Assembly: GCF_963678635.1 (NCBI RefSeq)
Contig: NC_087064.1
Coordinates: 12,739,989-12,803,988 of the forward strand
Reading direction: 5' to 3'
Length of the DNA: 64,000 nucleotides
DNA from: Symsagittifera roscoffensis
Lineage: Eukaryota > Xenacoelomorpha > Acoela > Convolutidae
Shown piece by piece: positions 1-11,370 of the stretch (within the stretch, counting starts at the first letter, position 1; every line of letters begins with the position of its first letter). The notes below the pieces were generated by a model, which was not told the DNA's origin, did no database searches, and saw only the letters and a program-made list of their open reading frames with translations. The position numbers and the translations under genes are program-made.

Positions 1-513
1 TTAAATGGATCAGACGTTCCTAGAACAAGTGAAACTGTCATCTGGCCACTAATAGAAAGACTGCAGAAAACAGTTTCTGAGCGGGCTAGTTTCGAGCAAG
101 TTAGACTCATCTCCTGGCCACTAATGGAAATACTGCAGAAAAATGTTTTTTGAGCGTGCTAGTTTTTTGTGTAACCGTCCTACTCAAATTTTGCTATTAA
201 TACTGGTTGTACTCAATCCGTTAAAAAATCATTTTTAATAGCGTAACGGGTTGCTTATTACTTTATATCATCATAGTGTCTCATGTTGAATTGTGTGATA
301 AGCGAGAAAGTTTTTCTGTTTACTAAAAAAGTTCAATTCAAATAGGCCCTTCCGTCATGCGACGGTACGTGCACAGCTTGGATACGGCCGTACCAAGGCT
401 ATTGAACTACTTTGGGAAAATTTTTTGAATAAATCAAGTCAATTTTGATGCATCCAGAGAATCTACCCTCCTCGATTATAGCTTAGAGAGAATTGTCTAT
501 GTTGGATGTATTT
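1..513. other. AT-rich flank, no gene seen
   Basis: No supported gene. Bases 30-165 hold a loose direct repeat: a stretch reading roughly 'tggccactaat(a/g)gaaa(g/t)actgcagaaaa' occurs twice (near 43-72 and 116-144), so it is probably old repetitive DNA. Confidence 0.5.
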
Positions 514-1711
514 TTAAGTTTTTTTGCATCCCCTAAGGCAGAGGATTGCACTCCTAAGAAGTGCAAAACTTATTTTTGTTATTTTAAAAAGTATTGTGTC
601 CGAGTATGATTCGTTCCGTTTGTAGCTCAGTTTCTCTGCTAGTTTGTGGACGGTTTTTGAAGAGCCTAGTGCTGCTCCTTCGGTGTACGCAAAAGTTAGT
701 GGAGCAAAGCTGCTGTGTTTCACATCCAGAAGTTTTGTTGGTATTTTAAGATTTTGACACTCTCATGATTATTGTATGCGTCAGATATAGTTCTAGGGCA
801 AAATTTAGCATGCGGGGTTAAATTTTTATATCCAAAAAGGTTCGGCTGAATCGGCCTCCCCAGAGTCCATTTGCTTTGATGTCAAGTCGAGCGTCATCTT
901 CAGTAGTGGTTGTTTCGTTGTGAAAGTTTTCGCCTTCCAACGATTGAAGTTTCGGCTCTAACTCAACATCATGGCTTTCTTCGTCCAGGAGTATTGTATA
1001 GATGTCGCGAATTTCCTTATGTCTTAGGTGAGTGTATCCTTCTTTGGGACAGTGTAGAGAGTGGGTCAGTGTGAACTGTTGTCCATATGGGTATGTATGT
1101 GGAGTATAAGGTGGTTCCAATTCATATCTCAGATGTAATCCATCTTTAAACTCTGATTTGTTGAGGGAAAAATTGCATTTTCTAAGGGTAGCTTGCTTAG
1201 CCAATTCGATGCTCCTTTCTGTAACGCTAGATTTATTGTCAGTTTTTTTCTCTGCTGAGCCGTTTTCTGTAATTTTAGCCTTTTCTGAGAGCGTGATGTT
1301 TTGTCTCTCAGTTTTCATGTTTCTATTTATCAGAGATTGCTCCGTTTCAGCTTTTTTTGGATCACTGTTTTCTAACGGATCACAAATGGCTCGTGACCAC
1401 TCATATTTTCTGGAAAATTCCCTGTTACTGAGGAGGTCTAATCCTCCCATTTTTAGTGGTAGTGCAAAAAGGCTGCGATCTTCATCTGTTATATGTTGTT
1501 TACCAGTAACACTAGGAAGTAGCTGCTCTCTTATGTTTTTCTCAATTTCATCCATTTTCTTAAATGCTTTCGGAGCTGTTCTGGTTAGAAAGCCTAATTT
1601 ATTTTGAACTCCCTTTAGTGTAGCAGGAGTATTCATTTGTGGTATATTTTGTTTAAATTTTTTGGAACGATTTTCAGTTAGGGTAGTTGTCTTTTCAATT
1701 TCGCTCTCCAT
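514..1711 (-). pseudogene. decayed retroelement polyprotein C-terminus
   Basis: A 297-codon frame (818-1711) and a 69-codon frame (514-723) are parts of one decayed coding sequence. The bridge at about 724-817 reads on in another frame (NPHAKFCPRT...), so there are at least two frameshifts plus stops. The protein resembles the region after the reverse transcriptase in invertebrate retroelements: a leucine/glycine-rich LFALPLKMGGLDLL stretch, a Cys/His cluster (HSLHC...HLRHKEIRD) and a DARLDIKANGLW...FLDIKI segment that looks like a PD-(D/E)XK (restriction-like) nuclease core. The usual CxCG start of the Cys/His cluster has become YPYG, consistent with decay. The family match is from memory; the exact clade is not determined. 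The reverse-transcriptase core is missing. Confidence 0.6.
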
Positions 1712-4172
1712 GTAAATATCGTATGCTAATGGTGTTCTAATAACCAGTCCAAGTTCTCCTTCGTTAAGTTCTCCTTTTGTTTTCTTGCCTGACGGCTGTC
1801 AATGGCGGTAGATATTTTGCCTGTACTCATTAATTTGTCGAATTGCTTTACTTCCTCGTTTACTTCGCACTTCTATGTTTTAGGTGTCTAGTTTGGAGAG
1901 CTTTTGGTCACTGAAAGTTCATCTAGTAGGCTTTGCTTCCATAAAACTAGGCGGCGTCGCAAAATTTTGAAATTTGATCCAACTATTTTCGATTAAATTT
2001 AGGGGAGCAGCAGATTTGGGAGAGTCATTGCTGCTTTCACTGCGACTTAATATTTGTTGTTTCTTCTACAAATGAAAACAGCTGCGGGTTCAAAACTTCT
2101 ATGAAATGGAAACCGGACTTGTTCTTGCTTAAAACTATGAAGCGCGATTTCCAGTTAACGACATTTTCATTAATGCCCTTTATTTTAATTTCAAAATTGC
2201 AAATTATTGGTCGAAAGGTTTCTAGGAATTAAAGGGGACTGTAATGATTGCTGGGGGGCGATGGATTCAATTGTATTGGGTAGGGCAGTACAATTGTTTG
2301 GTGTTGCCGGTAATTTTTTTTTCTTGAGTTTTGATGGGATCTGTGCTTGTTGGTCTGTTGGTGGAGTTGGACCCTTTTACAAAGTTCCCGCGGGTGCATT
2401 GTATGCAGGAGAACCCATCGCAATAAAATTTACCGCTCTGTAGCCGGTTACATGAGACATGGATAAATGCTGTGCAAATGACACGCCATATGCCTCTTTT
2501 TTGGAGGTGGCATTTGCAAATATGGCAGTGCGTTTTATCGGCCATAATTTGGAGGCGAGGAGGGTAACTTCATGTCGAATATATACAACATAGCTGAGGA
2601 AGCAATAAACTAAAAATTTTATTAGCATAGAAAGAAAAATGAATACCATCTTTACAAAACATAGTAGTACTAAAATTAACGTTTAGATTGGGGGAAACAA
2701 TTCGGATTCTTAAGTGGTAACATTTTCAAAAAGCAAAACAAAAAATTATTAAGTGCATAAATTTTTTGTTTATGAGGTGATAATTTGCAGAGAAGATGGT
2801 TTTGGGGATAATAACCACATTTGGGTTGAACCTATGAATTATCAAATATATTAAAAATCTCCAATCATTAGCAAAGACTGAAAACCTATATGAGTTATCA
2901 CTAAAGCCGTCTACTAAAGTTGCACAATTCAGTTTCTGCGAGGGGTAGCGCGAGACACTAGCGGCAAGGTCGGCTAGCTTTGCACCTCTGTACGAGTAAC
3001 CGTGACTCCGATATCTTTGGGGCGGCAGTACTTAGTCCTTGAGGTTCTATTACCAGTTTGCTGCGCCACTCGGGTAACCACTTCGGCCTGTACTTTGGCA
3101 CGGACATTCTTTAAACAGGGTACAAAAAAGGCAAAACAAGAGAAAGAAGAGGTTGTAAAATGGATTAAAGAGAAATGGATTTTAAAAACAAATTACAAAA
3201 AAGAAATGAAAGTAATTACAACCCGGTTTTTTACGGGTGGAGGTTCCGGCGGGAATGTCCGGGTAGAGGGGAGTATCGCGGCTTGATGAGCTTGTCTCTA
3301 AAGTCCCATCCACGGCCTTCTTACAAGCGTACCATATCACATGATTAAAGTGTATTTACTTCAATTGTATTTCAAATTGCGCGTAGCTCCGCTTATCGGT
3401 CTTTAATTTGATTGAAAATTTAGGATTAGCTCAGAAACTGTAACTTATAATTAATTTGATGTCCTTGAATCACAAATAAGTTGGCTTCAAGTGAAGCGAC
3501 GTTTAAAAGAGAGCTGACTAGTTTCCTGACCTTGATCCAAACGTCATAGGTGCTATGTGTGACGACCCCGCGATTTTTATGTTTTTGTAACCTTAAAACA
3601 TAATTTTACAAAAATCTGGATAGAAATACATTGGCTGACTACTTTTGTTCAATTAGTGACTGCTAGATATCACGAGAGGGTGTCAAAGTTTAAATTTAAA
3701 GTTCTAACATGGTAGTATGACTAATCGTTTTGAATTCACTCTAGGATGAAAGGGCCATCAACGGTGTTTACCCACAGAACCGCATTCCCGGAAAGCCGAT
3801 ACAACTAAATAAATACATCCCGTTTTATTTAAATTAAATCAGAAAACTCTTCACGAAATTGAGACGCATTTTGATGGGACAAAAAAGTTCCTCAAAATTT
3901 TGCAGCCTGTTAGCTAACAAAATTCTGAACATTTTTTTAGATTTGATTGGCTAATATTATACTCTCATTGAATTAATTAACAACCAAAGCTATATTTTTC
4001 TATGATATCCTTTTTCGGCCGACAAACTCTAAATTTTTTCATTATATTTTGATTTTAAAGCGGAGCACGCGATGAAAAGGAAATTTTTTTAATCAAATTT
4101 TTCTCAAAAAATCCCAAAAACTGCATTTTGGCCTGTTTTTTAGACATTTGGCCCCCTCAGCCCACGAGAAAG
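1712..4172. other. AT-rich intergenic DNA, no gene seen
   Basis: About 2.5 kb without a supportable gene. Short overlapping frames on both strands at 2207-2649 have no recognisable motif. Bases 2990-3110 contain a GC-richer stretch (ctgcgccactcgggtaacc) that faintly resembles a tRNA-derived repeat on the minus strand, but no complete A/B box pair can be shown. Probably degraded repeats; bases near 3950-4170 are likely the inside of the hAT-like element ending at 4189. Confidence 0.45.
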
Positions 4173-4189
4173 TCCTAGATCCGCCCCTG
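4173..4189. repeat. hAT-like terminal inverted repeat (right end)
   Basis: The sequence tcctagatccgcccctg is the reverse complement of CAGGGGCGGATCTAGGA, the terminal sequence typical of many animal hAT transposons (ends CAGGG...CCCTG). No matching left terminus or 8-bp target duplication was found upstream, so only one end, or a decayed copy, is present. The family assignment is inference from the terminus alone. Confidence 0.5.
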
Positions 4190-4338
4190 CATTGTCAATA
4201 TAATTTTGGTTGGGGGCCTTTAATCTGGGCCCTCAGTTTGCGGGCTCTTGTAGTTTATTATTTTTGTTTGCTGGGTGGGGTAAATGTGGGTATGTGGAGG
4301 GGGTAATTGGGAGGAGGGGAAGGAAGAATGATAGGAAT

Positions 4339-4371
<33 letters not shown>

Positions 4372-4540
4372 GGGGGGGGTAGAGAAAGGGGAAACCCCAA
4401 ATAAGAAAACAATGTCTTTCAAGTAAGTTTGTGGGATCTCTTTAACTATGGAGGAGTAGGATATTATGGTACCCCTATGGTACCTAGTAACGAATTTCTC
4501 CCCCCCCACCTATCAAAGAGTCAGTAAGGGGTGATAGAAG
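4190..4540. other. flank between hAT end and E1 LTR
   Basis: G-rich non-coding DNA holding the microsatellite at 4341-4379. The last bases before the E1 LTR (gatagaag) do not match the bases after the other E1 LTR (aagggggt). Confidence 0.5.
4341..4379 (+). repeat. (GT)n microsatellite followed by poly-G
   Basis: About fourteen GT dinucleotides followed by a run of about eleven G. A simple sequence repeat; length is prone to sequencing and assembly error. Confidence 0.95.
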
Positions 4541-5136
4541 TGTAACATTCGCCCGGAAGATACATATCAACGGATAACAAAACTAAGTCTTAAGACGACT
4601 GGCTAACGTCTAAACAGAGCTTTGCATGCTTTTCACCGTCTCTACCAAGCCAGTACTTTTCGGTGGTCTTTCTAACATCGGGTCGACAAAAACGTTACTG
4701 TTCTCCGGCTTCGACCAGAACGCTCAAATTAACTTAATTACATGCAAATAGTGAGCTCATGGCTGGGTCTCAGTATCCCCAGACCACGAGGTCACTCCTA
4801 AAAACAGGGCTACTACTTATTATATTACTATTGTTTTTGTTCAGTAGATAAAAATCATCATCTCCATCGAAGATGGATCAACCCTTTCCCCCAACTCCTA
4901 GCACCTCATCCTTGTCAAAACTAATCCAAATATCAATTAAATTCAAGTCAGGACATGACAGGATGCTAAAAGTTCACACTAGTCAATAAAAGTTTTCCGT
5001 CCCGAGACCCTTCCGGATTCTTGAATCCGGTGAATCAAGCCCGTTGATCTCGATTTCTTCCCAATCCGGAAGGCTTACTGCTAAAATTCCGAATTCTGCA
5101 GAGATTGCATTTTGGCCATTCTGGTCGAATGTCACA
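4541..5136 (-). repeat. E1 3' LTR
   Basis: 596 bp, starting TGTAAC and ending GTCACA on the plus strand. It differs from the other E1 LTR at about a dozen bases and one 2-bp indel by eye. Like its partner it lacks the ~320-bp block present in the E2 LTR, with the join at a CGGAAGGCTT that occurs on both sides of the block in E2. Confidence 0.93.
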
Positions 5137-5952
5137 TACTCCCCGGACAGTCCGGTCAATGTCCTCATTGAATCGCGCAATGTTCGTAAAATGGTTACAG
5201 TGTCATCGAACAGAATTTACAAAATGCACGAAATTACTTTTATCCACGTCACATCGACTCACTGCAGAATATAAATGGCATTATACTACATCATTATAGC
5301 CTCCAAATTCTTTCATTAATCTGCACATTAAGGATATTACTTAAGATAAAACATATTTTCTGACTTCCATTGTCAATGTCCCGATTAAAACTTTTTCTCT
5401 TAGATTTAAAAGGTGTTGGCTTGCAGGACAGTCCTGCCAACCAACAAGCTAAAATTATCCTACTATGCTTCTTCCCTTCGGAAATATTGCTTGTTATTGT
5501 CCTGAATATTAAAACTAAGAAACTCTGTGGTTAGAAAGAACAATGCAACAACCTCCCTCCTCAAGAAGTTACTCAAGTTTTTCATGTCACCACAAAGTGA
5601 TCAGTCTTCCTAAGTGATTAAAAACAATCATGCAGGCTGGAATATTTAAATATACTCTTCCCTTAAGCCTTTCTAAATAAATAATAAGTGTCTCTAAAGC
5701 CACTTCTGCTAAAATCAAAATGCAAATTTATAAATGCAACAATTTCAAAACTCAACAAAATGTTTCACTTTTCAATTACAACTTGGTTGCTTGGTTTCTC
5801 ACTTGAGTTTTTCACACATATAAAACAATTCTGAGTTTTGACTTTTCTTCATCATTCCTTTGTTCTCTGCTTTTTTCGTCGTTTAGAAGTTCTAAAACTT
5901 CTAAATTCTTCTAATTTTCTTTCTTGTTGCCTCTTGTTTTCTCGACCATTCG
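5137..5952 (-). other. E1 3' UTR
   Basis: About 816 bp between the ORF2 stop and the 3' LTR, closely matched by E2 40258-41076. AT-rich and non-coding. Contains the polypurine-like tract next to the LTR and a conserved dyad GCAGGAC-a-GTCCTGC at 5423-5437, extended by flanking GTTGG/CCAAC arms. Confidence 0.75.
5139..5148 (-). promoter_or_regulatory. E1 polypurine-tract-like site
   Basis: Sense strand reads GTCCGGGGAG-TA directly before the LTR start TGTGAC. This is where an LTR element's plus-strand primer (polypurine tract) lies. The same ten bases occupy the same place in E2 (40260-40269) and in the diverged E3 (62986-62995). Purine content is short (GGGGAG), so function is inferred from position and conservation. 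Confidence 0.6.
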
Positions 5953-7167
5953 TCAATGTTCCATTTCCTCCTCCTGTGATGCTGACTCCGCACTTTCGGT
6001 TTCCGTGTCTTGTAGCACGTCGTTGGCTATCCTGACGCTGTTGGAAGCCGTCCTCCAACACTTCTGCTCTTCTACCCTCTGTTTACAGCAAGGTAGGGGA
6101 TCCACGTTGGATTCTCTGTTTCTACAGAAGCTGTTGTGGAGACACAACGTCACGTTTCTCTCCAGATCTTCTTTCAGCATCTCTGCCTTCTCATTTCCAC
6201 TACGCTCACTCGTCCTGGAAAATCTCTTCACAGCGGTGGTCACTGCATTCCGATGGGTCACGAAAGCTCGCTTGAAAGCTCCTGTCCCAATGTCCAGCTG
6301 ATATTCACTGTATACTCTGCCATGCTTCGACATATGCTTTTTCGCATACTCGTACAACCATGCAGTCATGTTAGCTCTGAACCATGGCATCAATCGTTTT
6401 CTCGCCCATATCTTCTTCACTTCCATCGGAATGTTTAGAACTTTGCACATTGTCTCAAAAAGATCTAAATCTTTTAGACAATCTAATTTCCGCAATTGTT
6501 GTCTCGTCGGTGCCTCCTGTCTATTATTTTCTCTTACATGAGCTTCCATCCATCGTATCGCCATCATAACTCCCACTATCACTATTGTTACGGGCTGTGA
6601 TGAATCTGGTAAACCCATGGAGAGCAGCTCTCCAGAGTCCCAGATCAACATCAGATTACTATGCTTGGGATACCACCAGGTCTGCAGCAAGCAGTGGCAA
6701 GGAAACTCGTCATGTGTCAACATGATGCTCCTCCAATTACGTTTTCCCGAAGCTTCCAGCAATGGTTCCACTTCCATCATCACTCGGTGGATTTCATCAT
6801 TCTCATCTACTGCATTGTAATCTGATACAGTTGATCCTCTCTGTTTCTGTTTTTCGAAGTCACTGAAGTTCCCGCTCACATATCCCATGAACTTCCTTCC
6901 TAGTATTGACTCCAACTCTTCTTTGGTTCTCTCTGGAATTGCTGAGAACATCTTACATAGTAACTCGTAAGACTTTTCAGACATTCTCGCCAATCTCACA
7001 CACTTCGGCACTGAGAAGGCTTGATCCACAATCGTTCTTGTACTTTTCACGTCCACAGCCAGGAAATGCACAGGATATCTGCTCTTGCACATTGGAGCCA
7101 ACGTTGAGCCCACCAAATATCGTGCTCCTGATGGTCTACAATAAGTTTCGCTTTGTCTGATGTTCAT
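5953..7167 (-). pseudogene. E1 ORF2, C-terminal segment
   Basis: A 404-codon frame matching the last ~400 residues of E2 ORF2, ending in an acidic tail (QEEEMEH). It contains the most conserved part of ORF2, also present in E3: PCHCLLQTWWYP, a hydrophobic stretch (TIVIVGVMMAIRW), FVTHRNAVTT and LHNSFCRNRES. It is cut from the preceding segment by a 2-nt deletion near 7170-7180 relative to E2. Function unknown; no membrane protein or envelope signature. Confidence 0.85.
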
Positions 7168-7196
7168 CTCTGTTTCGATTGCTTCCCTCCTTTTTC

Positions 7197-8804
7197 CTAT
7201 GACTTCTGCTCAGTCTGCAGAACTCCTGGGAATATTTCTACGCTGATGGCTGTGACCATCTCATGTTTCTGTTCTAGATTCAATAGTGACTCTAAAGAAC
7301 CAAACATGCTGTAGAATTCTAGTGCTGTCACTAGATTCACATCGGTTCCTCCATGGCAATCTGCTATCAGTTCCGTTTCCGTTCTTGCTTTCATCACTAC
7401 ATTTCCAAACAATACTGTCAATTGCTTGTGTTGTTTCTCCAGGGTTTTCACACAGTCTAGACTTCCACAAACGTGACCCTCTAGTCCACAGACTTCCGCC
7501 AGACAGCTACCAGGTTTGACCCAGTCTTCTGGTCCCCAGCCAGGCAACTCCACTTTATCTTCTCCGTTGTTCTTAGAGGCTGTTATCATCACATTATATA
7601 TGATGTTAAGGTCACGCAGGTTACAGTCTGCATTCAGTTCCCTCTGTACGTCTTGTGTCGCACGTAATATTGAGTCAGCGTTGGGACTAGGACACCATGA
7701 TGGCCTCATCAATTCCCACACTGCCATCAAGCTCGTTCTCAGTAATTCATCTGAGAATCCCAACCCAAACTCCACTCTCTTGTCGGATTTTGGTACTGAA
7801 GGTGCAGTCACCTCTTCTTCCAAGACCAGTCCCAATTTGGCCTGTGGATTGTTAACGCTCTTGATCGTTACAATTCTGGACGTCCAGAATCTTAGTAACA
7901 CCGCCTGCTCATAATCAAAGAAGCAATCACGTATGTCTTCACTCAGGAAAGGATTGTACGCTATCCCTATGATCCCGGATACGTAGCTATATGACTTCTT
8001 CTTGATCGGTCCACAGTATTCACTGGATTTCGGCAATGCTCCCATAGATTCTTTTGTGAGTCTCAACTCCTTGTTTGAGAATCTCCTGATCTCGTCTATC
8101 TTTTTCATGGGTTCCAATTCTTCAGGTTCTTTCATGTTTACCCTCATCGGTTTACTTTGCTGCATGTCCAGCAGTGCTAGCAAGAACAAGGCTTTCGTTC
8201 GCTCCTCGCCTTCCCTCAACATTTTAACACAAGTGTTTAATGCAGGTACTGAAATCTGCTCTATCAGGAATCGAATGAAACAGAGAGCATCTCTCCGCTT
8301 CGCACACGCTACTGATGCTCCCTCCTGGACTATCAGATCCCTCAGATTCGTCATAAGGAACACCTTTTCTTCTTTTGACCTTTTTCTTTCCTCTGAGTCA
8401 TATTCTTCGCGAGTCAGTCCCATCATGCACCAGGCGAACCTGAGTTGTAATTCTGTCCTTACGTAAGGTACTGCCACGAGAGCATGTATTCTTGGCGTAG
8501 TCCTCATTTCTTCCTCGAAATACCTCAACACTACTGCTTTCCATGGAAGGCTCACTAACTGCTCGATCGTTTCCGCCTCTACGTCAGACGACGCCAAAGT
8601 TCCATACGCCTTCTGCTTGAGGGTGGTGCCTTGCAACATCATTTCCAGATAACCCTCCATGGCTTTTTCGTCTTCCAGGGCCATTACATACCCTCTAGCC
8701 GAGTTCCGGCATTCCAACATCTCCATGTATCCTCCAGTGGGTTCATCTATCGACACTGTCTCCGACACGGTTAGTAAACTTTTGCCAAGAAGGACGCGGT
8801 CCAT
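7197..8804 (-). pseudogene. E1 ORF2 segment, tandem copy 1 (downstream part)
   Basis: A 535-codon frame. After a few codons read out of frame across a deletion junction, it enters ORF2 at LTVSETVSIDEPTGG and runs to the frameshift near 7197. Bases 7606-8775 belong to tandem copy 1; bases below 7606 are single-copy. A Cys-containing region (CGLEGHVCGSLDC) is visible, but I recognise no domain. Confidence 0.8.
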
Positions 8805-11370
8805 CCGGCTCCCAACCCTTCTAGCATGCTGTCTGTCCTTTCAAATCCCTCCTGTCCCTTCACTTCCTGGGTCCAGAAGGTTTCCAGAGTAATCTGACAC
8901 ATTCTGTTCACGAACTCAGCTGTCTTTTCTCCGGCATTTTCCGCCAGGTTCACCTCCTTCAACAAGTAGGCGTGTATCTTAGTGATCATTACTGGGCCTT
9001 GCTGAAAAGCATCTGCACCCAATGCCGCTACTCTAGGATTCAGGTGTAGCCACTGGTTTGCTTCCGGCTTGGTTCTCAGCACCATCGCTTCCAGATGAGC
9101 TCTCGTCTCCAGTGAATTCTTTCTTCTCGTGTCTTCACTCGCCACTTCCATTGCTCGGAACCACAAGTCGTTGGACATTGCCGTGATCACTCGATGGTCA
9201 TCATCTATTCCTGGTTTCAGTTTGAGTTGCCGACTGAAGTTGGACAGTTCCAACCCCAGCACTTCGTCCAACACTAACATGTGTAGCGCGTGGTCCTTGA
9301 ATCCTCTCATCGCGTTTGAGATATCTGACCATACTGCAGGCAGTTCAGCCTTAAGTGGCCTCAGGTTCTCCATTTCTATCATGCGATTCGGGGCTGATAT
9401 GATCACATCATATTTTCCTTCCGAAAGTAAGGCTACCATTGCATACACAAATTTCAGTTTATCCGGGAGATGTGCATATCCTGGAGACAACGCAAATACT
9501 ACTCTCAACGTCACTTTATTGAATGATCCCTCCTTCGTCGCATCCACCACTTCACCCATCGACTCCAGGATGTCTTTTATCGCTGGCCATACTGCGTTTT
9601 CTGCTGTTGCAGGATCTCTGAGCCTGCTCAGAAAACCTCTACTGTGTAGATGGTCATTGATGCCAGCAAACACAATCGTTATCGGGTTCATTTCTGTCTG
9701 CCTTTGTACCCCTATAGCCAATGACACTGATTGCAATAGGTCTAGGTCAACTGCGGCCAGCATTATGACGTCCGGCCAAAACAAAGACTTAGAGGTGTAC
9801 ACGAACTCTGAATTCGCTACTACCATGATTTTGGCCTTTCTCATCTCTGCTTTGTCGTAGGCGGCGAAGATGGTCTCATCTTTCTTTATCGCTGTCAATC
9901 CGCCATATCTCTGGGCATCACCATCTTGGTTCACTAGTTTTGGGTACACTCTCTCCTTCACATGACCAGGTGGTGTCGTCAGTTGCCTAAATATCTTCAC
10001 GTGTTGTCCAATCGGCGCTCTCGCCGTCAGGAATCTTCCTGGTCTCTCTTCACGATTCCTCTCATCATGGTTCAATCTCACATCTTGCAACGGTCTTGCA
10101 TTCACAGGTCCCATTGTGTTGTTGGAGGGCAATCCCTCCAAATCGGCAAATCTCAAGGCCGTCGTGGAGCTGAAATTTATGCTAGCGGCTATCAACCAGT
10201 CTACGCCGGTTATCGAGTAGAATCTGCTGACGGATAGCGTCGCTCCATTCAGCATCCTCCTTGCATCTTCAATGAAGCTTACTCTCTGTAGGTCCAGCTT
10301 CATCAGTTCGTCTTTGTATATATGCCAGGGAGACGGTATGGATCGCGACCACAACAATGAGCCTCTGCTCGGTCTCTCCTCTCGGCTGGTACTCGTCGTC
10401 TCCGATCTAGTGTCCGATCTAGATGTGCCTGCTACTTCTTCGATTGGTTGGTTGACAGGTCCTATCCTTCTCCTAGGATGAATTGTCCTCCTCATCGGTG
10501 CTTCTCCCAACCGATCCTGCACGTCTGTTCTTCGACCTGGTTCACTGGAGCTTTGTTGCCGGTAATTTGTGACGGCTGGGACCGTACCCAAGCGTGTTTC
10601 CAGGTTAGGAGGCACAAAGGTGGTGATCACCGTATCACTCACCGTTCCCTCTTCCTTCAGCACTCCTGTGTCAAAGAGTTCTGCTTCCAGCTCATCCAAC
10701 CGTTCTTGGAAGACTCGATTCAACCAAGCCTGTCCTTCGATACTGTCGAAGTGGATGCCATCCGTGGTCAGTCTGGCCTGATCCATGGCTCTCAACTCAT
10801 GTTCAATGTCCATGAGGATCATCCTTCCGGCATTTCGATTTGCTAGGTTCCTCAGGATGTTGTTCCATCTCATGACTCCCTCGTTGTGCCTCCTTCCTGA
10901 TGCTGTCAGGCTTCTCGTATTCATTGGCACAGTGCAAACGGTCAGTACCGCGCAACTGAACTTCTGCCAGAGGGTAGTGAACAAACACACCATCATTGAC
11001 TCCCACAGTGCTTCCTGCTCATCTGATCCTCTGGAGATATCATTCGTCCCAACTAAGATCATCACATTGGGAATCATCCCTGGATTCATCAGTTCCACCA
11101 TCCGATATAATTGGGCTATTGTCGCGCCTCCAAAGGCCATCACCGTGGTGACCCACGAGGTCCTCAAATTCGACAGCACTCTGACTAAACTGTCTCCCAA
11201 TATCAGGTGAGATGTCCCGAGTGGTGGTTGGTGCAGGTTCACGGCCGGGCTCCAGGTAGCTCGATTGAAGCAGGCTCTCGGATCTGTCTCCGGAGCTCCC
11301 GTGAAATTATACTTCAATTGATTATTCTTCTGCACGTCTATTATACGAGACACTTTCTTCGCTGGCATCT
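7606..11370 (-). repeat. E1 tandem repeat copy 1 (internally deleted)
   Basis: Aligns to copy 2 with a shift of 3769 bp up to base 8775 and of 6245 bp after it. The difference is a 2476-bp deletion (equivalent to 12545-15020 of copy 2) with only about two bases of microhomology at the join. The deletion is not a multiple of three, so the flanking ORF2 parts are out of frame. Differences from copies 2 and 3 are roughly 0.5% by eye. Confidence 0.9.
8771..11368 (-). pseudogene. E1 ORF2, tandem copy 1: SGNH hydrolase region
   Basis: An 865-codon frame starting MPAKKVSRI, which in E2 is residue 352 of ORF2. It holds the SGNH/GDSL domain: ILGDSL (Ser at frame residue 60), AFGGATI, LVGTNDI (Asn 109) and TDGIHFDS (Asp 203, His 206). 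A second, degenerate SGNH-like region follows (VFAGINDH at 567-573, GIDDDH further on). This copy keeps TAT where copies 2 and 3 carry a TAA stop, so the reading frame is long. It runs to the deletion junction at 8775 and stops just after. Confidence 0.85.

Noticed and set aside
2207-2649. Overlapping short frames on both strands
   Set aside because: No recognisable motif, several competing frames, no supporting context.
3000-3110. Possible tRNA-derived SINE on the minus strand
   Set aside because: A short stretch resembles an A-box region, but no convincing B box, cloverleaf or second copy in the window.
9129-9860. Plus-strand open frame of 243 codons, repeated at 15374, 21574 and 46768
   Set aside because: It is antisense to the SGNH-like part of ORF2 and recurs only because that part is duplicated; low-complexity Ser-rich translation and no independent motif.
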